Of a stretch of 64,000 bases of DNA, positions 35,501 to 43,145 are shown one piece after another. The DNA lies in assembly GCF_003987045.1 (NCBI RefSeq), contig NZ_PIPZ01000001.1:434001-498000 (forward strand), given 5' to 3'. Each line of letters opens with the position of its first letter. The first letter of the stretch is position 1. Position numbers and translations under genes: made by a program. The notes below the pieces were generated by a model. It did no database searches. It was not told the DNA's origin and was given only the letters and a program-made list of their open reading frames with translations. The DNA is from Pseudidiomarina marina (GTDB lineage: Bacteria > Pseudomonadota > Gammaproteobacteria > Enterobacterales > Alteromonadaceae).

Positions 35501-36808
35501 ATGACCTCAGGCTCCCCATCAATAACACTTAAGAACCTGCAGCAGTGTCATGGCGATGTGACACTGCCCGGCTCGAAAAGTATCGCTAATCGTGCGTTAT
35601 TGATGGCGGCACTGTGTGCCAATGGGCAAGAGACTAACTTGACCAATGTGCTGCGAAGCGACGACACCGAACGCATGCTCGAAGCTCTAATCGAACTTGG
35701 CGTTGAAATTGACGTTGCCGACGAGGCCAGCACAACAATTAAAGTAACCGGTTGTGGTGGCCGCTGGCCAAAGCAACCGAAAGCACTCGATTTAGGGAAT
35801 GCTGGCACGGCGATGCGGCCATTATTGGCTGTGTTAAGTGCGACGTTACACAAGCATGACTGCATTTTAACCGGCGATGCGCGGATGCAAGAACGCCCAG
35901 TACAAGCGTTAGTCGACGCCTTGCGCGCCGGTGGTGCTGAACTCACCTGTTTGCAGCATGAAGGGTATCCACCAATTGAGGTGAAAGGCGGTCTTCAAGG
36001 CGGCCTGCTGACTATTGATGGCAGCGCCTCAAGCCAATACATTTCAGCCATGCTCATGGCATTACCGTTACTCCAACAAGATAGCGTACTCCAGCTTACC
36101 GGAACGGTTGTATCTTGGCCTTATATTGAACTGACGCTGGCTATGCTGAAACGTTTTGGTATTGAGGTACATCGTATTTGTCGTCAAGAATTCTTGATAC
36201 CAGGGCAACAAACTTACCAAAGCCCGGGCAAATATTGGGTTGAGGGGGATGCGAGCGCTGCGTCTTATTGGCTCGCTGCTGCAGCAATTGGTGGTGGCCC
36301 GTTAACGGTGCATGGCGTGGGTAGCGAGAGCATTCAAGGCGATGTAAAATTTGCCGATTATTTAGCGGAAATGGGTGCAGATGTGCAGGTTGCGCCGCAT
36401 TCAATTACCGTGTCGCGTGGCGAGTTACGCGCATTGGATGCCGATTTAAATGCGATTCCAGATGCTGCGATGACGTTTGCCACATTGGCACTGTTCGCTA
36501 AAGGCACAACTCACATTCGGAATATAGCTAACTGGCGTATAAAAGAAACTGACCGGCTCGAAGCGATGGCCACCGAATTACGTAAAGTGGGTGCCCACGT
36601 CGTGGAAACCGAAGACGCTATTTCGGTCACACCACCTGACGCCATCAAGCATGCTGACATTGCGACTTACAACGATCATCGCATGGCAATGTGTTTTGCA
36701 TTATTAGGATTTAGCGAAGCAGGTGTGACAATTTCTGACCCGCAATGCTGTTCAAAAACCTACCCAAAATTCTTCGATGAATTTCGTGCGATCACGCAAT
36801 CTTCATAG
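35501..36808 (+). CDS. aroA: 3-phosphoshikimate 1-carboxyvinyltransferase (EPSP synthase)
   Basis: 435 residues (E. coli 427). It transfers enolpyruvyl from PEP to shikimate-3-phosphate. LPGSKSIANRALLMAAL is the first substrate loop, LGNAGTAMRPLLAVL the conserved PEP/glyphosate-site loop (class I-type motif with G and A at the usual sensitive positions), DGSASSQYISAMLMALPLL and NWRIKETDRLEAMATELRKVG complete the site. The gene starts 9 bases after hisC, which suggests co-transcription. Confidence 0.97.
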   Translation: MTSGSPSITLKNLQQCHGDVTLPGSKSIANRALLMAALCANGQETNLTNVLRSDDTERMLEALIELGVEIDVADEASTTIKVTGCGGRWPKQPKALDLGNAGTAMRPLLAVLSATLHKHDCILTGDARMQERPVQALVDALRAGGAELTCLQHEGYPPIEVKGGLQGGLLTIDGSASSQYISAMLMALPLLQQDSVLQLTGTVVSWPYIELTLAMLKRFGIEVHRICRQEFLIPGQQTYQSPGKYWVEGDASAASYWLAAAAIGGGPLTVHGVGSESIQGDVKFADYLAEMGADVQVAPHSITVSRGELRALDADLNAIPDAAMTFATLALFAKGTTHIRNIANWRIKETDRLEAMATELRKVGAHVVETEDAISVTPPDAIKHADIATYNDHRMAMCFALLGFSEAGVTISDPQCCSKTYPKFFDEFRAITQSS

Positions 36809-36859
36809 AGATATCACGGAACGTTCACCAATTTAGGGTGCAATTTTCTGCCAGATCCG

Positions 36860-36865
36860 TATAAT
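36860..36865 (+). promoter_or_regulatory. Candidate -10 element for cmk-rpsA
   Basis: A perfect TATAAT in the aroA-cmk gap, 30 bases before the cmk ATG. No -35 hexamer better than 3 of 6 is visible at 16-18 bases spacing, so this is tentative. Confidence 0.35.
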
Positions 36866-36894
36866 TGCCGCGCTTTTATTTGGTAGAGGATCGC

Positions 36895-37596
36895 ATGACC
36901 AAAAACACACCTGTTATCACTATTGATGGCCCAAGCGGATCAGGTAAAGGAACCGTCAGTCGAATTCTAGCTGATCAACTCGGTTGGCACTTACTCGACA
37001 GCGGCGCAATTTATCGCGTACTCGCGCTCGCAGCATTGCATCATGGATTTGCAGCTGACGACGAAGAGAGCTTGGTGGCGCTAGCTGGTTCTTTGGATGT
37101 GAAGTTTGATGTCGAAGAAGATCCGGAACTCACCCATATTATTTTAGAGGGCGAAGATGTCACCATGACCATTCGCACTCAAGACGTGGCGAATATGGCT
37201 TCTAAGGTTGCCGCATTACCACGAGTTCGCGAAGCGTTATTGCGCCGCCAACGTGCTTTTAAAGAGCTGCCAGGCTTGGTTGCTGATGGGCGTGATATGG
37301 GTACAGTTGTATTCCCTGACGCTGCGGCGAAGATATTTTTGACTGCAAGCCCCGAAGAGCGCGCACGTCGTCGCTTTGAGCAATTGCAGGAAAAGGGAAT
37401 CGATGCTAAAATCGACCAATTAATCACCGAAATTCGCGAACGTGATGATCGGGACACGAACCGCTCGGTTGCGCCACTACGTGCTGCTGAGGGTTCGTTA
37501 TTTATAGATTCAACGAATTTGAGCATCACTGAAGTGGTTGATCAAATTCTGCAGTTTGCTCATGGCAAATTGACTCAATCTGAGACGGGTAGCTAA
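36895..37596 (+). CDS. cmk: Cytidylate kinase
   Basis: 233 residues (E. coli 227). It phosphorylates CMP and dCMP. The P-loop is [11 protein letters not shown] near residue 12, followed by [11 protein letters not shown] and [15 protein letters not shown]; the CMP-specific insert and REERDDRD-like lid ([16 protein letters not shown]) are present. The ATG at 36895 is 4 bases after AGAGGA and matches the family start. A TATAAT at 36860-36865 upstream could be the -10 of a cmk-rpsA promoter, though a good -35 is not visible. Confidence 0.96.
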   Translation: MTKNTPVITIDGPSGSGKGTVSRILADQLGWHLLDSGAIYRVLALAALHHGFAADDEESLVALAGSLDVKFDVEEDPELTHIILEGEDVTMTIRTQDVANMASKVAALPRVREALLRRQRAFKELPGLVADGRDMGTVVFPDAAAKIFLTASPEERARRRFEQLQEKGIDAKIDQLITEIRERDDRDTNRSVAPLRAAEGSLFIDSTNLSITEVVDQILQFAHGKLTQSETGS

Positions 37597-37708
37597 TCGA
37601 GCTATCAGCTTAGGGGTCTGTAGCAAGGAAAGCCATCAGATCAATTTTAACAACCCCGCCATTCGGGAGTGCTTGGTGGAAGTACTTAACTAAAAGTAGT
37701 TAACACAT
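37597..37708 (+). promoter_or_regulatory. rpsA 5' leader with hairpins and no Shine-Dalgarno
   Basis: The 112 bases before rpsA lack a ribosome-binding sequence near the ATG. A 7-bp stem, TTAACTA (37686-37692) with TAGTTAA (37697-37703), ends 5 bases before the start codon, and upstream segments contain GGA triplets and can fold. In E. coli the rpsA leader also lacks a good ribosome site and folds into hairpins used for efficient initiation and autogenous control by S1; the same is inferred here. Confidence 0.55.
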
Positions 37709-39385
37709 ATGTCAGAAAATTTTGCACAACTGTTTGAAGAAAGCCTCAAAGAGGTCGAAACTCGCCCAGGTTCTATCGTTAAAGGCACCATCGTAGCTAT
37801 CAACCGTGACGTTGTTCTTGTTGACGCCGGTCTGAAATCTGAAAGTGCTATCCCAGTTGAACAATTCCGTAACGCTGAAGGCGTTGTCGAAGTTCAAGTT
37901 GGCGACGAAATCGACGTTGCCCTGGACGCCGTTGAAGACGGATTTGGTGAAACTATCCTGTCTCGCGAGAAAGCGAAGCGCTACGAAGCTTGGTTGCAGC
38001 TTGAGAAAGCATACGAAGACCAAGAAACTGTTACTGGCTTAATCAGCGGTAAAGTTAAAGGCGGCTTCACAGTTGATTTGGGTGGCGTACGCGCGTTCTT
38101 GCCAGGTTCATTGGTAGACGTTCGTCCGGTTCGTGAAACCACGCACCTCGAAAACAAAGAATTAGAGTTCAAAGTTATCAAGCTTGACCAGAAGCGCAAC
38201 AACGTTGTTGTTTCACGTCGTGCAGTGATTGAAACTGAGAACAGTGCAGAGCGCGATGAGTTGCTTGAGAACCTACAAGAAGGCCAAGAAGTTAAAGGTA
38301 TCGTTAAGAACCTTACTGATTACGGTGCATTCGTAGACTTGGGCGGCGTTGACGGCTTGTTGCACATCACCGACATGGCTTGGAAACGCGTTAAGCACCC
38401 AAGCGAAGTTGTGAACGTTGGCGACGAAATCAACGTGAAAGTATTGAAGTTTGACCGTGACCGTACTCGCGTATCATTGGGTCTGAAGCAGTTAGGTGCT
38501 GATCCATGGGCTGATATCGCAGCACGTTACCCAGAAGGTCACCGTTTGACTGGTCGCGTAACCAACTTAACTGACTACGGTTGCTTCGTTGAAATCGAAG
38601 AAGGCGTTGAAGGTTTGGTTCACGTTTCAGAAATGGATTGGACCAACAAGAACGTACATCCATCTAAAGTTGTTAACTTGGATGACGTTGTTGAAGTTAT
38701 GGTTCTTGAAATCGACGAAGAACGTCGTCGTATTTCACTTGGCCTGAAACAGTGTAAAGCTAACCCGTGGGAAGAGTTCGCGAAGAACTTCAACAAGGGC
38801 GACAAAGTGTCTGGTAAGATCAAGTCAATCACTGACTTCGGTATCTTCATCGGTCTTGATGGCGGCATCGACGGTTTGGTTCACTTGTCAGACATTAGCT
38901 GGAACGCAACTGGTGAAGAAGCGGTTCGCGACTTCAAGAAAGGCGAAGAAGTTACTGCTGTTGTATTACAAGTTGACGCTGAGCGTGAGCGCATTTCTTT
39001 GGGTATTAAGCAACTTGAAGAAGATCCGTTTAACAATTACCTAGCAGCTAACAAAAAAGGTGCTATTGTTAAAGGTAAGGTCATCGAAGTTGATGCCAAA
39101 GGCGCTAAAGTTGAGCTAGCTGACAGCGTTGAAGGTTACGTTCGCGTAGCTGACATTTCACGTGACCGCGTTGAAGATGCGACCACTGAATTGAAAGTAG
39201 GCGACGAAGTTGAAGCTCGTTTCATGGGCGTAGACCGTAAAAACCGTACCTTGAGCCTGTCAATTCGCGCGAAAGACGAAGTTGAAGAGAAAGAAGCTCT
39301 TGAGTCTGTGAACAAACAGCAAGACGAAGCTGATTTCACAAACGCAATGGCTGAAGCCTTCAAAGCGGCTAAGAGCGACGACTAA
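37709..39385 (+). CDS. rpsA: 30S ribosomal protein S1
   Basis: 558 residues (E. coli 557) with six S1 OB-fold domains in order: [139 protein letters not shown] and [29 protein letters not shown]1 binds mRNA and helps unfold it at the ribosome. It follows cmk and precedes ihfB, as in most gammaproteobacteria. Codon use looks biased towards preferred codons, as expected for high expression. Confidence 0.98.
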   Translation: MSENFAQLFEESLKEVETRPGSIVKGTIVAINRDVVLVDAGLKSESAIPVEQFRNAEGVVEVQVGDEIDVALDAVEDGFGETILSREKAKRYEAWLQLEKAYEDQETVTGLISGKVKGGFTVDLGGVRAFLPGSLVDVRPVRETTHLENKELEFKVIKLDQKRNNVVVSRRAVIETENSAERDELLENLQEGQEVKGIVKNLTDYGAFVDLGGVDGLLHITDMAWKRVKHPSEVVNVGDEINVKVLKFDRDRTRVSLGLKQLGADPWADIAARYPEGHRLTGRVTNLTDYGCFVEIEEGVEGLVHVSEMDWTNKNVHPSKVVNLDDVVEVMVLEIDEERRRISLGLKQCKANPWEEFAKNFNKGDKVSGKIKSITDFGIFIGLDGGIDGLVHLSDISWNATGEEAVRDFKKGEEVTAVVLQVDAERERISLGIKQLEEDPFNNYLAANKKGAIVKGKVIEVDAKGAKVELADSVEGYVRVADISRDRVEDATTELKVGDEVEARFMGVDRKNRTLSLSIRAKDEVEEKEALESVNKQQDEADFTNAMAEAFKAAKSDD

Positions 39386-39437
39386 AATTAGCTGAACGTG
39401 GGCTTGATGCATTGACGCATTAGTAGAGGAGCATGTG

Positions 39438-39722
39438 ATGACAAAATCGGAACTGATTTCCCAGTTAACGAAGTTGTACCCAGAGCTATCTCCGCGTCAG
39501 GTTGAAGATGCGGTTAAAGAACTTATCGAGCAGATGGCACAGTATATGGCCTCTGGTGGACGTATCGAGATACGTGGATTCGGTAGTTTTTCGCTGCATT
39601 ATCGAGCCCCACGTGAAGGGCGAAATCCGAAAACCGGTGAAAAAGTGCAATTAGACGCGAAATACGTTCCGCACTTTAAACCGGGTAAAGAACTGCGAGA
39701 GCGGGTCGATAACATCGGATAA
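39438..39722 (+). CDS. ihfB: Integration host factor subunit beta
   Basis: 94 residues, the same length as in E. coli. IHF bends DNA sharply and acts in replication, recombination and transcription. [33 protein letters not shown], the beta-arm [23 protein letters not shown] and [13 protein letters not shown] are diagnostic. The ATG at 39438 is preferred to the GTG at 39435 on similarity and on the AGAGGA seven bases before it. A strong terminator follows. Confidence 0.97.
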   Translation: MTKSELISQLTKLYPELSPRQVEDAVKELIEQMAQYMASGGRIEIRGFGSFSLHYRAPREGRNPKTGEKVQLDAKYVPHFKPGKELRERVDNIG

Positions 39723-39740
39723 TTTAACGTCGAGTTAACG

Positions 39741-39775
39741 AAAACGGCATGCTATAGTAAGCATGCCGTTTTTTT
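39741..39775 (+). terminator. Intrinsic terminator after ihfB
   Basis: Stem AAAACGGCATGCT paired with AGCATGCCGTTTT around a short loop, followed by a T-tract. It ends the rpsA-ihfB transcript. The lapA start codon is only 23 bases further on. Confidence 0.9.
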
Positions 39776-39798
39776 ATATGCGCGAGACAGGAAAGAAT

Positions 39799-40059
39799 AT
39801 GATTCGATTCATTTTTGTTAGCCTTCCTTTGATAGTTTTGTTCCTAATAGCCGTCGCCTTTGGCGCGTTGAATAAGCAGGTTATTGCGGTTGATTTTATT
39901 GTCGCGCAACAACAAATTAGTGTGGCAACGTTAACGGCGTTATTCTTAGCCGTAGGCTTTATTATTGGCCTTTTAAGTATGCTAGGTGCGCAATGGATGC
40001 TGCGACGCGACATTCGTAAACTCAAAAAACAATTGGTGAATTCTAAGAGCACTGCTTAA
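39799..40059 (+). CDS. lapA: Lipopolysaccharide assembly protein A (DUF1049)
   Basis: 86 residues with two membrane helices: MIRFIFVSLPLIVLFLIAVAFGAL and VATLTALFLAVGFIIGLLSMLGAQWML, then a basic cytoplasmic end. It matches LapA, the small partner of LapB in control of LPS synthesis. The ATG at 39799 has AGGAAAG before it; a longer reading would begin inside the ihfB terminator. It overlaps lapB by one base (TAATG). Confidence 0.92.
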   Translation: MIRFIFVSLPLIVLFLIAVAFGALNKQVIAVDFIVAQQQISVATLTALFLAVGFIIGLLSMLGAQWMLRRDIRKLKKQLVNSKSTA

Positions 40060-41216
40060 TGTTAGAATTACTGTTTCTGTTACTTCCGGTTGCTGCTGCC
40101 TATGGTTGGTTCATGGGGCGTAATAGCGTTCGTAATGAGAACCGGCAAGAACAAGAGCAGTTTTCACGCCAATATGTCACCGGCCTTCATTTATTACTCT
40201 CCGATCAACCCGATAAAGCGGTTGATTTGTTTATCGAGTTATTAGATGTCGATTCCGATACCTTAGAGACTCACTGGGCTTTAGGTAAGTTATTTCGACG
40301 TCGTGGTGAGCTCGACCGAGCGATAAAAATTCATCAGAACCTGACCTCACGGCCAACTATCAGTGAGCAAGATCGCCGCCAAGCAATGTTCGAACTTGGT
40401 TTAGATTATTTAGCTGCCGGTATTTATGATCGTGCCGAAGAAATGCTAATAGCGTTGCAAAGCGATAAGCAGTTCCGTGAGGCCTGCCAACGCCATCTAT
40501 TAGAGCTATATGAATCAACGCACGAGTGGGACAAGGCAATTAAAGTTGCGTTGAAATTGATGCGTTATGATCGCAGTGCTGAGTTGCTTGTCGCGCAACT
40601 ATATTGTGAACTTGCCGAGCGGCAAAACGATACCGAGCATGCCGAAAAATATTATTTAAAAGCGCGTCAGCATGATCCGGATTGTGTTCGTGCCGCGTTG
40701 GCGTTGGGGCGCATGTGGTACAACCAAGGCTTGTATCGTAAAGCGCAAAAAATGCTAGTTGGTATTCTTGATGAGGACGCTGAATTTATTAGCGAGGCGT
40801 TGCCACTGATTAGAGCCTGTTATGACGAACTGCAAGACCTCGGCGGGCTTATCCAGTTTTTACATCAATGTGTCAAATCAGCCCATTCAACTTCGGCTGC
40901 GGTGATGCTGTCGGAAATGATAGCGCGCGAGAATGGCATTGAAGCCGCTGAACAGTTTGTGCAGAACACGCTGTTAGAGAATCCAACGATGAAAGGCTTT
41001 CACAAGCTTATGGATTTTCATATTCGAGCTGCCGATGTAGGTAAAGCGCGAGACAGTTTAAAAATGTTGCAACGTATGGTGCAACAACAGATGCAACAGC
41101 GACCCAAGTATCGCTGTCGGCATTGTGGTTTTTCGGGAAGTACTCTGTATTGGCATTGTCCGTCATGCCGTACATGGGGCGAAATTAAGCCCATTATTGG
41201 GCTAGATGGAGAATAA
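40059..41216 (+). CDS. lapB: Lipopolysaccharide assembly protein B
   Basis: 385 residues (E. coli 389). One N-terminal membrane helix (MLELLFLLLPVAAAYGWFMGR), a run of TPR helices, and a C-terminal rubredoxin-like metal site C353-x2-C356 / C367-x2-C370 (YRCRHCGFSGSTLYWHCPSC). LapB binds LpxC and YejM and directs FtsH-dependent degradation of LpxC, so it sets the LPS level. The order lapA-lapB-pyrF is the E. coli order. Confidence 0.96.
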   Translation: MLELLFLLLPVAAAYGWFMGRNSVRNENRQEQEQFSRQYVTGLHLLLSDQPDKAVDLFIELLDVDSDTLETHWALGKLFRRRGELDRAIKIHQNLTSRPTISEQDRRQAMFELGLDYLAAGIYDRAEEMLIALQSDKQFREACQRHLLELYESTHEWDKAIKVALKLMRYDRSAELLVAQLYCELAERQNDTEHAEKYYLKARQHDPDCVRAALALGRMWYNQGLYRKAQKMLVGILDEDAEFISEALPLIRACYDELQDLGGLIQFLHQCVKSAHSTSAAVMLSEMIARENGIEAAEQFVQNTLLENPTMKGFHKLMDFHIRAADVGKARDSLKMLQRMVQQQMQQRPKYRCRHCGFSGSTLYWHCPSCRTWGEIKPIIGLDGE

Positions 41217-41915
41217 ATGAGTCAACAATCGTTAATTTTTGTCGCCTTAGATTATGCCAATGCCGAAGCGGCGAGGCCATTGATTGATAAGCTTTCGCCG
41301 CAGCAATGTGGATTGAAAGTTGGCAAAGAGCTATTCACTAGCGCTGGACCGGAGTTTGTGAGAGAACTTGTTCAGCGTGGATTTAAAGTTTTTCTTGATT
41401 TGAAATTTCATGATATTCCCAATACGGTCAATAAAGCCGTGCGCGCGGCAGCTGAACTCGGCGTGTGGATGGTGAATGTGCACGCGAGTGGTGGGCGGCG
41501 GATGCTAGAGGCCGCGCGCGATGCGGTTGCAGATATGCCAAACCGACCCTACGTGATTGCGGTAACGGTATTAACCAGCATGAGTGCTGAAGACTTGCAG
41601 GAAGTTGGCATTAATGTTCCTCCGGCTGAACACGTATTGAAGCTCGCTAAGCTCACTAAGGCTGCAGGGCTAGATGGTGTTGTTTGCTCTGCCTGGGAAG
41701 CTGAGGCTATTGCATCAATTTGTGGTGCTGGCTTCATTCGAGTAACGCCAGGAATACGTCCTGTCGGTTCAGAGCAGGGTGATCAGCGTCGTGTGATGAC
41801 GCCACCAGAGGCTGCGGCCTTGGGTATCGAAGTGTTAGTTATTGGTCGTCCGATTACCCAGGCACCCGATCCGGTAGCTGCGTTAACTGAAATACAGGCT
41901 TCTCTGACAGCGTAA
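41217..41915 (+). CDS. pyrF: Orotidine 5'-phosphate decarboxylase
   Basis: 232 residues (E. coli 245). The last step of UMP synthesis. [14 protein letters not shown] opens the barrel, [18 protein letters not shown] and the catalytic DxKxxD tetrad in [13 protein letters not shown] are present, then [10 protein letters not shown] and the phosphate-binding end TPGIRPVG…[11 protein letters not shown] and [12 protein letters not shown]. The ATG directly follows the lapB stop. Confidence 0.97.
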   Translation: MSQQSLIFVALDYANAEAARPLIDKLSPQQCGLKVGKELFTSAGPEFVRELVQRGFKVFLDLKFHDIPNTVNKAVRAAAELGVWMVNVHASGGRRMLEAARDAVADMPNRPYVIAVTVLTSMSAEDLQEVGINVPPAEHVLKLAKLTKAAGLDGVVCSAWEAEAIASICGAGFIRVTPGIRPVGSEQGDQRRVMTPPEAAALGIEVLVIGRPITQAPDPVAALTEIQASLTA

Positions 41916-41964
41916 TCCGTTTTAATTTTTAGCACCGCCTTTAAATTCCTCTTAAACTCTCTCG

Positions 41965-41990
41965 CGTGCACAATGAAATGATTGTGCACG
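41965..41990. repeat. Perfect inverted repeat between pyrF and comEA-like gene
   Basis: CGTGCACAAT and ATTGTGCACG separated by six bases (GAAATG): a 10-bp perfect stem, 50 bases after the pyrF stop. There is no T-tract, so it is not a standard intrinsic terminator. It may be a hairpin that protects the pyrF mRNA end, a weak terminator, or a binding site near the next gene's promoter. Confidence 0.7.
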
Positions 41991-42039
41991 TGCTAAAGCC
42001 TCTATTGATGCTTTTAATCTACGTTACTGAGGAGAGTTT

Positions 42040-42342
42040 ATGTTACGGAAAACACTGATTTTCACTTCGATGGTTGCACCTTTGGTGATGCTTTCGCCGT
42101 TACAGGCGACTGCGATTGCTGCCCCTATCCAAGCTGCGAGCCAAAGTGCAGGCATTAATATTAATACCGCCGATGCAGAACAGTTGGCATATGCGCTAAC
42201 GGGTGTCGGGATTAAGCGTGCAAAGGATATTGTTAAGCTTCGTGAGGAACTTGGGCAGTTCACGGATATTAATCAGTTGATGCAGGTGAAGGGTATTGGC
42301 CCGCGAATGCTTGAGCTGAATAAAGATCGGATAGTGCTTTAA
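42040..42342 (+). CDS. Secreted ComEA-like helix-hairpin-helix DNA-binding protein
   Basis: 100 residues: a signal peptide (MLRKTLIFTSMVAPLVMLSPLQATAIA), a short linker, and a ComEA-type double helix-hairpin-helix domain, ININTADAEQLAYALTGVGIKRAKDIVKLREELGQFTDINQLMQVKGIGPRML. Periplasmic ComEA proteins bind incoming double-stranded DNA during natural transformation. No other competence gene is in the window. GAGGAGAG precedes the ATG. Confidence 0.88.
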   Translation: MLRKTLIFTSMVAPLVMLSPLQATAIAAPIQAASQSAGININTADAEQLAYALTGVGIKRAKDIVKLREELGQFTDINQLMQVKGIGPRMLELNKDRIVL

Positions 42343-42352
42343 AAAGCTAAAT

Positions 42353-42422
42353 CGATATTAGCTATTGGATATTAGCTATTGGATATTAGCTATTAGCTAT
42401 TAGCTATTGGTTATTCGTTGTT
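42353..42422. repeat. Tandem array of degenerate 7-bp repeats (locus 3)
   Basis: Ten heptads of form NGNTATT in one orientation: mostly AGCTATT and GGATATT, ending with GGTTATT and CGTTGTT, which are the heptad types of loci 1 and 2. It includes two exact copies of ATATTAGCTATTGG at 42355-42368 and 42369-42382. The last heptads cover the stop codon and final residues (ANNE) of the rhombosortase gene on the - strand. There is no opposite arm. Confidence 0.88.
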
Positions 42423-43034
42423 AGCGGGTGGTCTCGGTTTTGAGGTGATCGAGGCCAAACGCTTTCGGTGCAAACGCCATGCGATTACGCCGCCAACCAG
42501 TCCGGCTAAATGGATATAGCCATAGTCTGCGCCAGCACTAAGCAAGATAGCGCTGTGCATAACCCCGATAATTTCAAGTAAAACCTTCAATACCAATAAG
42601 CCGATTGCTAGTGGCGATAACCAGTCGGTTCGAGCGTAGTTCTGTTGTGACCATTCTAGTAATAGGCTGGTCAACAGCAAACCATGAATCAGCGCTGATA
42701 AGCCGACAAAGCGCTCTGGTGTGCCAATTAGCCACACAACTACGATGCAAATGACGGTAATGACAATTACCGCGTTGAACCAAGTGCGAACGCTAAAGTG
42801 GTGTGCAAAAAAGAGCGTTACGAGTACCAGAGCTATTGCGTTTGTGACGGCGTGTGTTGCGTCAAGATGGAAGATGTGGGCGGTAAAAATACGCCATGGC
42901 TCTTGCCAAATAACATTAGCGTAGTAGTCATACTGGTCGAGTAATGAGCCTGTTTCGGCTTGATAGAACGGCAACCAAATTGCAATTACGGCAATAAGTG
43001 CTGAGGCAATGATAACCTGAATACGCTCTGACAT
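42411..43034 (-). CDS. rrtA: Rhombosortase (rhomboid-family intramembrane protease)
   Basis: 207 residues with about six membrane helices. Rhomboid-type catalytic serine motif G111-L-S113-A-L-I-H-G, preceded by HIFHLDATHAVTNAIALVLV (conserved His/Asn helix), and the catalytic His in DYGYIHLAGLVGG (H175). The short length and GLSALIHG fit the rhombosortase subgroup, which cleaves proteins carrying a GlyGly-CTERM tail before surface attachment. No GlyGly-CTERM protein is visible in this window. The ATG at 43034 is chosen because it directly precedes the first helix. The gene's end is made of repeat sequence (locus 3). Confidence 0.88.
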   Translation of the reverse strand: MSERIQVIIASALIAVIAIWLPFYQAETGSLLDQYDYYANVIWQEPWRIFTAHIFHLDATHAVTNAIALVLVTLFFAHHFSVRTWFNAVIVITVICIVVVWLIGTPERFVGLSALIHGLLLTSLLLEWSQQNYARTDWLSPLAIGLLVLKVLLEIIGVMHSAILLSAGADYGYIHLAGLVGGVIAWRLHRKRLASITSKPRPPANNE

Positions 43035-43145
43035 ACGCGACCTTTTTATGATTGTTCTGATCTGCTTGAGCCCGTATGATAAGTGGTTATTCGCGTGGCT
43101 GTAAACCTTCAACAGCCAAGAATTCGCTTAACAAGGATAATAACA

